Shown here piece after piece: positions 48,665-55,965 of a DNA stretch of 64,000 nucleotides. The first letter of the stretch is position 1. Each line of letters starts with the position of its first letter. The stretch is taken from positions 71,759 to 135,758 of the forward strand of contig DHNY01000006.1 of assembly GCA_002409625.1 (NCBI GenBank), given 5' to 3'. This stretch comes from Anaerolineaceae bacterium UBA5404. GTDB lineage: Bacteria; Chloroflexota; Anaerolineae; Anaerolineales; Anaerolineaceae. A model generated the notes under the pieces. The model was not told the origin of the DNA, ran no database searches, and was given only the letters and a program-made list of their open reading frames with translations. Both the position numbers and the translations under genes were made by a program.

Positions 48665-50374
48665 ATGTTTACTTTGCGGGATTTGGACGAATTAGCGGGG
48701 TTCGCCGTTATGAATATCAGGACTCTAAATTCCACGGTTTTACGCGCGATAGGGGAAAAGGTCAGGTTGCTACGCAAAGGCGGGAAATTCGATAAATTTG
48801 AGTCGCAAAGTCGATTTGGTAGCGATGCGGATAAGTTGTTGCGCGAAATTCAAAAAGAAATAGATATTGCTACTGCTTCTATCGAAGAGGTTTATGCGAG
48901 GGTTGCTAAAATTGCTTACCGGACTTATGCAGAGTCATTTTTAGCCCAAGGCTTGAAGCAGCCGCCGATTGAGCAGGAGCGGGCCTTAGTGAACTTTATT
49001 CAGAGTGTGGCAGCGACAACAAAAGGATCCTTTGCGAATCTCAGTAATACGACTGCGATCGGGTTCAGATTGTTGGATCCAGGTAGCCGCACTACATTCG
49101 TTGGGTTCAAGCGACATTATCATAATCTTATTGACCAGGCCGTTGCGGATATCGCAACAGGAAATGAGTCCTGGAGTGGTGCGTTTAGAAATGCGCTAAA
49201 ACAGACTGCTGACAGTGGGATTAGGGTGCTGGACTATGAAAGCGGATATAGTCGCCGGTTGGACAGCGCAATGAGGCAAAATGTTCTGGATGGTGTGAAG
49301 GCGATTACGACTGAGATAACAGCCCGTAATGGTGAAAAGTTTGGTGCGGATGGATGGGAGATTGACGCGCATAATTGGTGCGCACCGGATCATTTGCCGT
49401 TTCAGGGAAGGCGGTTTACAAAAGCAGAATTTGAGGAAATACAAGAAGCGTTGCCAAGGAAGTTCGAGACCTGGAATTGCCGTCATACGGTTTATGCGGT
49501 GGATCTGAGAGCTTCAACACCACTTTATACTGAGGAAGAATTGCAGAAAATTGCAGCAACATCAACAGAGGCGCGCGAGTTTGATGGCAGGGAATATACT
49601 GCTTATGAAGCCACTCAATTGCAGCGAAAACTTGAGACGCAAATTAGAAAGCATAAGGATCGCGCAAATATTGCGAAGGCAGCGGGGGATGATCTGACAC
49701 GAAGGGCAGAGCAATTGCGGATTAATCAACTGAAAGATAAATATGTTGAACTCAGTAATAGGTTTGGTTTGCCGGTCGCGAAGGATCGGATGGCAGTTGC
49801 GGGGTTTAGGAGGGTGAAGGCTATCGAAAACCCTAAAATAGTTGAAAGTGAGAACGTCTTGAAACAAGTGGAAGGGGATAGCAATGAAAAGATCCGAAAA
49901 TTACAACCCAATGAAATTGTTCTTACCGATAAAGTGAATCAACAATACGTAGGAGATCTTGGTGATTTACAACAGAATTACTATGGAAAAGATGAGCCAG
50001 GGAGGGTTTATGTTAAGAACTTACCCGTTCATTACAACAATTATTCGGCTGCACATATGACATCCAGTCAGACACATTTAGACAGGCTGCCGTGGATTGA
50101 GATCAATATTGCCGACTTTGTTCGAGCAATAGAATCGCCGGAATTTATTGAAATAAACTTAAGGAAATTGGATGTAGGAAATTACTCTCTATCTAATATT
50201 GTAAAAGTAGGTAACTCTTTGAATAAGAAAGGCTTTGAGTATATGAAAGTAGCGATTTCTTTATCAAAGGGTGATTCAAATTACCATCAAATTACTACAA
50301 TTCATCCCGTGCGTTGGAATAGCTTGTTTGATGTAAATGGGGACTTAAAAGCCAAGTACAAACGCATTCAATAA
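48665..50374 (+). CDS. Minor capsid protein 2 with C-terminal PBECR-like nuclease domain
   Basis: 569 aa. Residues about 1-290 match the phage minor capsid protein 2 family, including VNFIQSVAATTKGSFANLSN, GAFRNALKQTADSGI and a Cys/His-rich NWCAPDHLPFQGRRF with FETWNCRHTVYAVD. A helical linker (about 290-395) leads to a C-terminal domain (about 410-569) with HMTSSQTHLDRLPW, FEYMKVAISLS and HQITTIHPVRWNSLF, resembling phage-encoded BECR-fold (barnase/EndoU-like) nucleases often fused to MuF-type capsid proteins. Packaged proteins like this can be injected into the host. Confidence 0.78.
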   Translation: MFTLRDLDELAGFAVMNIRTLNSTVLRAIGEKVRLLRKGGKFDKFESQSRFGSDADKLLREIQKEIDIATASIEEVYARVAKIAYRTYAESFLAQGLKQPPIEQERALVNFIQSVAATTKGSFANLSNTTAIGFRLLDPGSRTTFVGFKRHYHNLIDQAVADIATGNESWSGAFRNALKQTADSGIRVLDYESGYSRRLDSAMRQNVLDGVKAITTEITARNGEKFGADGWEIDAHNWCAPDHLPFQGRRFTKAEFEEIQEALPRKFETWNCRHTVYAVDLRASTPLYTEEELQKIAATSTEAREFDGREYTAYEATQLQRKLETQIRKHKDRANIAKAAGDDLTRRAEQLRINQLKDKYVELSNRFGLPVAKDRMAVAGFRRVKAIENPKIVESENVLKQVEGDSNEKIRKLQPNEIVLTDKVNQQYVGDLGDLQQNYYGKDEPGRVYVKNLPVHYNNYSAAHMTSSQTHLDRLPWIEINIADFVRAIESPEFIEINLRKLDVGNYSLSNIVKVGNSLNKKGFEYMKVAISLSKGDSNYHQITTIHPVRWNSLFDVNGDLKAKYKRIQ

Positions 50375-50376
50375 AA

Positions 50377-50396
50377 AAGACCATTACTGGTCTCTT
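50377..50396. terminator. Hairpin after the head operon
   Basis: AGACCA/TGGTCT stem with TTAC loop (50379-50394), just past the minor capsid gene. The T tract is short (CTCTTAATG) on the plus strand and full (TTTTTT) on the minus strand. Confidence 0.45.
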
Positions 50397-50397
50397 A

Positions 50398-50469
50398 ATG
50401 TCCCATAGCCGGTGCGCGACACCCGGATCGGTCTGTGCCAGTGAGTAGCGACTGCTCACCTTAGGACAT
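50398..50469 (+). ncRNA. Putative structured RNA with a multi-helix junction
   Basis: A closing stem ATGTCC/GGACAT (50398-50403, 50464-50469) encloses two hairpins: CCGGTG...CACCCGG (50409-50426, one bulged C) and GTGAGTAG/CTGCTCAC (50441-50448, 50452-50459) with a CGA loop. It is of tRNA size but has no T-loop sequence. No known riboswitch recognised. A dispersed motif overlaps its 3' end (50467). Confidence 0.45.
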
Positions 50470-50519
50470 ACTCAGTATAACATAAATAAAGTAAAACAAC
50501 AAACATGAAGAGGTTTCGG

Positions 50520-50598
50520 AAGGGGGATGTTATGACCCGCTCCATAGTTCCGGGAACCATTCCAGGAACGCATATTACCAGTTCCATAGTTCCCCCTC
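50520..50598 (+). ncRNA. Long hairpin region with repeated CCATAGTTCC
   Basis: AGGGGGA (50521-50527) pairs with TCCCCCT (50591-50597) around about 63 nt. Inside are two copies of CCATAGTTCC (50532-50541 and 50584-50593) and a short GTTC/GAAC hairpin. Could be a second structured RNA or a regulatory repeat region; nothing coding is convincing here. Confidence 0.35.
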
Positions 50599-50701
50599 TT
50601 TGTAATAAGCAAACAGATTGAAAACAAAGCAAAACTATTCGAAGTTAGCATGAATATGTCTTGCGATTGATAATCATTTTTAGTAGAATTACCTGCAGTG
50701 T

Positions 50702-50769
50702 GGGCCCAGATATGGTATCGGAGCAGGCTTCTCACCTTGCTGGTGTGGGTTCGAATCCCACTGGGTCCA
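50702..50769 (+). tRNA. Phage tRNA gene (anticodon unclear, 8-nt loop)
   Basis: Acceptor GGGCCCA/TGGGTCC (50702-50708, 50762-50768), T arm GTGGG/CCCAC around TTCGAAT, and an anticodon-like stem GCAGG/CTTGC whose loop reads CTTCTCAC, eight bases. With a 7-base loop the stem loses two pairs. The anticodon would be CTC (Glu) or TCT (Arg), or a four-base TCTC. The D arm is small (GATA/TATC). Only CC of CCA is encoded. The two bases before and after can extend the acceptor to 9 bp. Confidence 0.6.
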
Positions 50770-50878
50770 CCTTTGAATTCAAATTGACAAATCTACAATT
50801 TGTGTGTTATTATGTTATTGAGAAGCCTGCAACACAGCAGCATAAAATGACGTAAACGCCCTCGCGCTCCGTCGGCCC

Positions 50879-50902
50879 CGCCCTCAGTCCACCGCTGGGG
50901 CG
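50879..50902 (+). terminator. GC-rich hairpin after the tRNA gene
   Basis: CCGCCC (50879-50884) pairs with GGGCGG (50897-50902). The following bases TGTGCTTTAATTT contain only a weak T tract. It separates the tRNA from promoter cassette B. Confidence 0.4.
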
Positions 50903-50936
50903 GTGTGCTTTAATTTGCTTGAATTTTCAAAAACTG

Positions 50937-51031
50937 TGCTATAATATACTTATAACTAAATAGAGTTTTCGGAGTTTATCGCCCGTCACATGTCATTTGA
51001 AATAATGGCCCGTGTGATGGGTTTTTTGTTT
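50937..51031 (+). promoter_or_regulatory. Promoter-leader-attenuator cassette B
   Basis: Extended -10 TGCTATAAT (50937-50945) with TTGAAT 15 bp upstream. Leader and hairpin CCCGTCACA (50982-50990) with TGTGATGGG (51013-51021), inner CATT/AATG, then TTTTTTGTTTTAACT. The spacing from -10 to stem end equals cassette A (81 bp), and the first 30 bases are alike apart from about four changes. Precedes the scaffold and capsid genes. Confidence 0.7.
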
Positions 51032-51082
51032 TAACTTCGATTTCTCTAATTTGCTGACGAGCACTATACGGAGGAATTTGCA

Positions 51083-51604
51083 ATGGCCCAAGATGCCGAC
51101 CCTACTGAGAATATCCAGGAAGAAACGCAAGAAGTTGCGGAAACTAAACCTACGGCTACGCCGGAAAAAACCCACACTCAAGCTGATGTTGATCGCATTG
51201 TTGGGGAACGCTTAGCACGCGAACGTGCGAAATTCCCTGGCGAAGATGAGCTGAAAGCTTTTACTGAGTGGAAAAAATCTCAACAATCGGAAGCTGAAAA
51301 GATTGCCGAACGCGAAAAAGAATATCAAACGCAAATTGCCAAGAACACCGAGTTACAACGCGAACTTGCGGTGATCAAAGCTGGTGTAAAGACTGATGAT
51401 GCGGATTATGTCATCTTCCGTGTTAGCAAGATGGAAGGTGATTTTGATAAGAACCTGAAAGCTTTCCTTGCTGAGAATAAGAAGTATACCGAGCCCGAGA
51501 CCGCAACGGTTGAAGGGATGAAACACAAACCGCCACTCTCTGGAGGCGAAGACGGTGTTGAAGCCGCGTTTTTGAAGCGAAACCCAGGGTTGAAGGTGGA
51601 ATAA
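51083..51604 (+). CDS. Capsid scaffolding protein (DUF4355-like)
   Basis: 173 aa. Acidic Thr/Glu/Pro-rich N-terminus, a central coiled coil (QTIVGERLARERAKF-type segment VDRIVGERLARERAKF, then KSQQSEAEKIAEREKEYQTQ) and a short capsid-binding tail. Lies just before the major capsid gene with GGAGG upstream, the standard place of scaffolds in this phage group. The ATTGAG-type dispersed motif at 51260 encodes TEW. Confidence 0.82.
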   Translation: MAQDADPTENIQEETQEVAETKPTATPEKTHTQADVDRIVGERLARERAKFPGEDELKAFTEWKKSQQSEAEKIAEREKEYQTQIAKNTELQRELAVIKAGVKTDDADYVIFRVSKMEGDFDKNLKAFLAENKKYTEPETATVEGMKHKPPLSGGEDGVEAAFLKRNPGLKVE

Positions 51605-51627
51605 CTACTATGGAGGATTAAAAGAAA

Positions 51628-52698
51628 ATGGCAAAAACACATACCGCGCAAGACCGCTATTCCAAGCTGGTGCTTGCGAAATTGAGAAATGATCTTGTCC
51701 TGAAGGACGGGATTGTATTTAACAACGATTACGAGGGAGATCCGGTTGCTGGAAAAGTGCGGATTCTCGTTCGTGATACCGAGGTCGCCGTTGGCGATTA
51801 TGATGTTGCCACTGGCAAGGCAGTTGCCCAAGGTGCGACCACGTACCTGGATATTCTTGTGAACAAGGACAAGGCTGTCAATGAGTTGATTGATGGCTAT
51901 GAGGCCGCTTCAGTGCCTGATGGTTTGATCGCGGATCGACTGGATTCTGCTGCCTACTCTTTGGGGTTGCAGCTTGACTCTGACGGTGCTACCGAGCTGC
52001 TCGCAAATGGCACGGTCGAAAATGTTGCCCAGGTGACTGCTGCGAACGCTTATGCGGCAATGGTCGACCTGAGGACAAAAATGAGCAAGGCAAAGATCCC
52101 GTTGACTGGCCGTTATGCGCTTGTCACCCCGGATTTTTATGCCCTGATTTTGAAATCGCCGGAATTCATCAAGGCAAGTGATCTGGGTGATGCGGTTGTT
52201 CAAAGCGGCGCGGTTGGTAAGATCGCCGGATTTACGCTGTATGAATGGAACGATGCGACCCCTGGTCTGCAGGCGATTGCCGGCCATCCCAGATGGGCAA
52301 CTCGTGTGAATGAATGGAGCGTGCCAATCGGATTGAAGGACCTGACTAACTCCTATATCGGTGCATCCGCTGTTCAGGGGCGCATGGTTTACGCCCACAA
52401 GGTAACTCGTCAAACAGCAATCCGCTGTATGTATTCACCGGCGGAATTAGGAGCCACACTTGCCGGGGGCACCAGTGGCAAAACTGCTATTACCGCCTCA
52501 GGCGCAACCGGTACCGCAAAATACCGCCTGAATCCCACTACCCGCGTTGTTTATGGGCAAAACGACACCGGATTCACTGCAATTTCTACTCAGCCTACCA
52601 CTGCAGTCGGTGACATTATCGAGGTTGTGGACTTTGTTTCATCTGCTGCGGTTAAGGTCTCTTACCTAACCGTTACAGCTGATGTAATTGGATCCTAA
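51628..52698 (+). CDS. Major capsid protein (HK97 fold)
   Basis: 356 aa. Opens MAKTHTAQDRYSKLVLAKLR; features of the HK97-like group: VNKDKAVNELIDGYEAASVPDG, YALVTPDFYALILKSPEFIKA, GKIAGFTLYEW, and ATRVNEWSVPIGLKDL. The C-terminal about 80 residues (GTSGKTAITASGATGT onward) form an extra Ig-like or decoration region. Codon use is even and highly regular, as expected for the most expressed virion gene. GGAGG upstream. Confidence 0.88.
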   Translation: MAKTHTAQDRYSKLVLAKLRNDLVLKDGIVFNNDYEGDPVAGKVRILVRDTEVAVGDYDVATGKAVAQGATTYLDILVNKDKAVNELIDGYEAASVPDGLIADRLDSAAYSLGLQLDSDGATELLANGTVENVAQVTAANAYAAMVDLRTKMSKAKIPLTGRYALVTPDFYALILKSPEFIKASDLGDAVVQSGAVGKIAGFTLYEWNDATPGLQAIAGHPRWATRVNEWSVPIGLKDLTNSYIGASAVQGRMVYAHKVTRQTAIRCMYSPAELGATLAGGTSGKTAITASGATGTAKYRLNPTTRVVYGQNDTGFTAISTQPTTAVGDIIEVVDFVSSAAVKVSYLTVTADVIGS

Positions 52699-52727
52699 TC
52701 TCAGCTACTGAGTAAAGGAATACTGGG

Positions 52728-53117
52728 ATGGACGCATTTGTTAATCATGAGTTTTACGTAAACACATATGGCGGTGTGGACATCCCGCCTTCCTTATCTT
52801 TTGACACCTTAGCCCTAAAAGCCAGTTTTGATGTGAACTATCACACTCTGGAACGTGCGCAAAAGGTGATTGAAGCTGACACAAACCAGGATTTGGTTAA
52901 TAAGGTCAAAATGGCGACATGTGCGGTGATTGAGATCTTAGGCAGTAATGAAAACAGCCAGTTGGCGGCCATGGGGATTAGCAGTGAAAAAATTGGTGAT
53001 CACTCAGTAAGTTATGCCGGTGCGGGTGTAATGGCTAAGTACGCAAAAGAACAGGTGTATTTGGCGGTAGACAAGTATCTGGCACTAACCGGATTGATGT
53101 TCACGGGAGTTGGATAA
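52728..53117 (+). CDS. Head-tail connector (adaptor) protein
   Basis: 129 aa, helical (SFDTLALKASFDVNYHTLERA, VNKVKMATCAVIEIL), size and place of the HK97 gp6-like adaptor directly after the capsid gene. A dispersed motif sits between the capsid stop and the ribosome site (52704). Confidence 0.65.
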   Translation: MDAFVNHEFYVNTYGGVDIPPSLSFDTLALKASFDVNYHTLERAQKVIEADTNQDLVNKVKMATCAVIEILGSNENSQLAAMGISSEKIGDHSVSYAGAGVMAKYAKEQVYLAVDKYLALTGLMFTGVG

Positions 53118-53495
53118 ATGCACGCGCCACATGACATGACCTGGTACGAAAGGACCATAAGGGATAACGAAGCAATATACATGCGTCATGAGGTCCCAAT
53201 GGTGAGTTGGCAAGAGCGAAAGGCTGCTAATGTCATCAAGGCCGGTTTGTTGGAAGCCGACAAAGCAACTATTTATGTGCCTTGCTTCTTGGGTGGCGTT
53301 GACCGATGTGTGAATTTGCCTGTCAAGATTGGTGACATGCTTGTTAAAGGTGTGGTTCAGGATGAAATTACTGCTGATTTTAGCATTGAGGACCTGGTTC
53401 GCAAATATCCTTACTCAGTAAAAGTTACGAGTGTGGATTACAAGGACTATCCACTAAATCCCAAGATGAGCCATATTCAGATTGGTGGTATGTGA
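53118..53495 (+). CDS. Head completion/stopper-type protein
   Basis: 125 aa beta-rich protein (KATIYVPCFLGG, KIGDMLVKGVVQDEITADF). Follows the adaptor without a gap; order fits a head stopper. The YSVK codons carry a dispersed motif (53410). Confidence 0.55.
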   Translation: MHAPHDMTWYERTIRDNEAIYMRHEVPMVSWQERKAANVIKAGLLEADKATIYVPCFLGGVDRCVNLPVKIGDMLVKGVVQDEITADFSIEDLVRKYPYSVKVTSVDYKDYPLNPKMSHIQIGGM

Positions 53496-53920
53496 TGGCG
53501 AATAAACGATATGTTGAAACACCTAGAGGGTTTACGCAGTTTGTGCGACTTGAGAATGGTTCTGTTCGTGTTGAACTTGTTTGGAACCCTGGTTTTGGTG
53601 ATAGGTTGGATCTAGCGCATGCGAGTGCACAGGAGTTTGTTGACAATGAGGTTTTGAGGTTGTCAAACAAGTATGCCCCAAAGGTTACATCCATGTTGAT
53701 TAAGTCGGGTGTTTTGGGCACTGAGGTTGGAAGTGGTGAAGTCGCCTGGATTGCACCTTACGCACGTTATCAGTACAACCTGGAAGACAGGAAGACAAGC
53801 CAGAACATCAATCCTGATTTCAATCCTGGTGAACCGAAATGGTTCGAACGGGCTATGGCAATTCATTATGATGAAATAGTGGAAGGTGTCGAAGAGCGAC
53901 TTGCCAGAGGTGTTGCATGA
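53495..53920 (+). CDS. Minor capsid protein (Minor_capsid_2/HK97 gp10-like)
   Basis: 141 aa. Pattern GDVAWIAPYARYQYN-like (GSGEVAWIAPYARYQYN) and PKWFERAM are those of head-tail joining proteins of A118-type phages. ATG overlaps the previous stop (TGATG); a GTG one codon upstream is possible. Confidence 0.65.
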   Translation: MANKRYVETPRGFTQFVRLENGSVRVELVWNPGFGDRLDLAHASAQEFVDNEVLRLSNKYAPKVTSMLIKSGVLGTEVGSGEVAWIAPYARYQYNLEDRKTSQNINPDFNPGEPKWFERAMAIHYDEIVEGVEERLARGVA

Positions 53921-54330
53921 GTGATATCAAGTCCATCCAGAACTACTTACTGAGTTACCAAAACTTGGATAAAAACCGCCCTGTTTGGGTGGAGATGTTA
54001 GGGCCTGAAGCAAGCCATTACGCGGTGTTTCTGTCCCCTGGCAAGCGTGTTACTGAGGATATTATTGGTAATCGCACGGTTGAGTATCCTTTTGGTTTTG
54101 GCGCGACTGAGGTTCTTACGGACAATAGCGCGTTAGAGACTGCTGAATTTTATGAGGCGTTTGCTGCTTGGCTGGATGAACAAACTGAACTTGGACATTT
54201 GCCGGAATTGGATGCCGGAAAGGTTGCGTTGTCGATTGAGGCTCTAGACACAGCAACGATTATTTACAGAGCCGCGAAAACGGGGATCTATCAGATCCTT
54301 TGCAAATTAACTTACTTTGAAGAGAGGTAA
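53917..54330 (+). CDS. Tail terminator/minor capsid protein 3-like
   Basis: 137 aa. N-terminal helix (IKSIQNYLLSYQNLD) and beta sheet (VWVEMLGPEASHYAVFLSPG) as in tail-terminator proteins that cap the tail tube. Overlaps the previous gene by ATGA. LLSY codons carry a dispersed motif (53946). Confidence 0.62.
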   Translation: MSDIKSIQNYLLSYQNLDKNRPVWVEMLGPEASHYAVFLSPGKRVTEDIIGNRTVEYPFGFGATEVLTDNSALETAEFYEAFAAWLDEQTELGHLPELDAGKVALSIEALDTATIIYRAAKTGIYQILCKLTYFEER

Positions 54331-54333
54331 TAC

Positions 54334-54858
54334 ATGGCTGGAAAAAAAGCCCCACGCTCCAGTATTCAACATTTTCTAAATACTGGAACAACTGAAACAC
54401 CTGAATGGAACCGATTAGGTTTTGCGGTTTCGAGCGGTGAGATTAACTATAACACTGAGACGGAAGAGACGGCTGATATCACAATGGACAACAAGGTTAC
54501 GGATATTACTGGTTATAACCGAAATTTTCCAATTGAGGGCGTTGTTTTGCCTGGTGATCCGGTGTTTGAGTTTGTTGATGACCTACGGATTAACATGAGG
54601 GTTTTAGATGACCTGCGTACAGATTTGGTTAATGTTTGGGCATATAAAACGCCTACTGTTACTGTTACAGAAGACGAGCCTCCAGTCGAGGTGAAAACAT
54701 GGCCTGCGGAACGAGTGCCAGTAAATGTTGGCATTGACAGCATTGGCGGTGAAGGTGCGTCTAGCGCAAAAATTAAGTACACGCTTTATGACGCGGGACC
54801 ACCTGTTATTGGCACTTTCAATCCTGAAACCAAAGTGTTCACTGCCGCTGGTGGATAA
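54334..54858 (+). CDS. Major tail (tube) protein
   Basis: 174 aa, beta-rich: WNRLGFAVSSGEINYNTETE, DITMDNKVTDITGYN, FEFVDDLRI, and a C-terminal SSAKIKYTLYD. The size, order and NPE/TEE-type loop are those of the gp17.1/gpV-like tail tubes. A hairpin directly follows, as often seen after this abundant product. Confidence 0.75.
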   Translation: MAGKKAPRSSIQHFLNTGTTETPEWNRLGFAVSSGEINYNTETEETADITMDNKVTDITGYNRNFPIEGVVLPGDPVFEFVDDLRINMRVLDDLRTDLVNVWAYKTPTVTVTEDEPPVEVKTWPAERVPVNVGIDSIGGEGASSAKIKYTLYDAGPPVIGTFNPETKVFTAAGG

Positions 54859-54868
54859 AGACAGACTA

Positions 54869-54892
54869 GCCCCCGCTAAGATGGGTGGGGGC
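54869..54892 (+). terminator. Hairpin after the major tail gene
   Basis: GCCCCC/GGGGGC stem (54869-54874, 54887-54892) without a T tract. Likely an attenuator or RNA processing/stability element that lowers expression of the chaperone and tape-measure genes. Confidence 0.5.
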
Positions 54893-54936
54893 ATAAAGGT
54901 TTTAGATAGACTGCAAGTCTTGGAGAAAGGTTGTAA

Positions 54937-55371
54937 ATGAAAAATTTGTCGCTTGGTGAAGTTTTTGAATTCACTATAAATGATGATCCTGCGCGGGTGA
55001 TCCGCTTCAATGCTAATGATGTAAAACTGAGAGAAAAAATTTTCAATTTTGCCAAGGAAGCTAGCCGAAAAGAAAAAGAATTCAACAAGAGAATTAAGGA
55101 AATTGATGCGATTGAGGGTGATGATGAGTATGGATTCTCATTACAGGCTGCGCCTTCGATGGATTTGGTTTTAGAAATCGCAGATTACTTTATGAAGGGC
55201 TTAGATGATGTTTTTGGAGAAGGCACCAGCGAAATTGTATTTGCGGACGGCTTTGATTTCGATTCGTTCACTGTGTTTTTAGGTTTTGTTTTAGATAAAT
55301 TTAATGAAACAGGAAATAAAAAAGTTCAGGCGCGGTTAGCGAAGAAGTCTTTATCAAAAGCAATGAAGTAG
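54937..55371 (+). CDS. Tail assembly chaperone, first gene (DUF6673-like)
   Basis: 144 aa. Starts MKNLSLGEVFEFTINDDPAR; helical with KEASRKEKEFNKRIKEIDAI and DYFMKGLDDVFGEG. Placed between tail tube and gp15-type gene before the tape measure. In many siphoviruses the two chaperones are joined by frameshifting; no in-frame slippery site was found, so the second has its own GTG start. Confidence 0.68.
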   Translation: MKNLSLGEVFEFTINDDPARVIRFNANDVKLREKIFNFAKEASRKEKEFNKRIKEIDAIEGDDEYGFSLQAAPSMDLVLEIADYFMKGLDDVFGEGTSEIVFADGFDFDSFTVFLGFVLDKFNETGNKKVQARLAKKSLSKAMK

Positions 55372-55377
55372 GTTGCG

Positions 55378-55965
55378 GTGAATATTTTACTCGACGAACT
55401 CCCGGAAGCCATAGAAATCAACGGTGTTGCGTACCCTATAAATTGGGACCATCGCACCGGGATTGATTGCATCTTGGATTTCGAGAGTGATGAATTCACA
55501 CTTGAAGAAAAGGCCGTTCTTTTACTGAGTAGGTTGTATAGGGATGCTTTACCAGATGATGTTAACGAGGCAGTTCGTTTGGGATTGAAGTTTTTGAATG
55601 GCGGACAAGAGAGCGAGGAGGAAGGAAACCCTTTTGCGAATACATTCAGACTTTATTCCTTCGAGAAGGACGCGCGTTTGATTTATGCGGCTTTTAGGCA
55701 AACCCATGGGATTGATCTTCAAAAAACAACACTTCATTGGTGGGTGTTTTTTGCTCTTTTCTTGGATTTGGGTGCGGAAACTTCGTTTTGTTCTCTGATC
55801 AATTTACGACATAGGATAAAGAGTGGCGAGGCAAATAAGTATGAACGGGAACAAGCCAGAAAATTGGGCTCCGTTTTTGATTTACCAGAGGATGAAACCT
55901 TGCTGAGTGAAAACGAAAATGAGAATTTGGCATTGTTTGAAGCGTTATTGGATGGTGAACGATGA
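55378..55965 (+). CDS. Tail assembly chaperone, gp15-like
   Basis: 195 aa with GTG start. Gp15 family pattern: LPEAIEINGVAYPINWDHRTGI, KAVLLLSRLYRDALPDD, LHWWVFFALFLDLGAETSF and INLRHRIKSGEANKYEREQ. Works with the preceding protein to fold the tape measure. Stop overlaps the tape-measure start (ATGA at 55962). Confidence 0.82.
   Translation: MNILLDELPEAIEINGVAYPINWDHRTGIDCILDFESDEFTLEEKAVLLLSRLYRDALPDDVNEAVRLGLKFLNGGQESEEEGNPFANTFRLYSFEKDARLIYAAFRQTHGIDLQKTTLHWWVFFALFLDLGAETSFCSLINLRHRIKSGEANKYEREQARKLGSVFDLPEDETLLSENENENLALFEALLDGER

Noticed and set aside
50661..50855. 64-codon frame with SHLAGVGSNPTGST
   Set aside because: This is the typical false translation of a tRNA gene; the tRNA at 50702-50769 explains it.
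54937..55965. Programmed frameshift between the two tail chaperone genes
   Set aside because: The A-rich stretch near 55317 is in the wrong frame for a classical slippery heptamer, and the second gene has its own GTG start.
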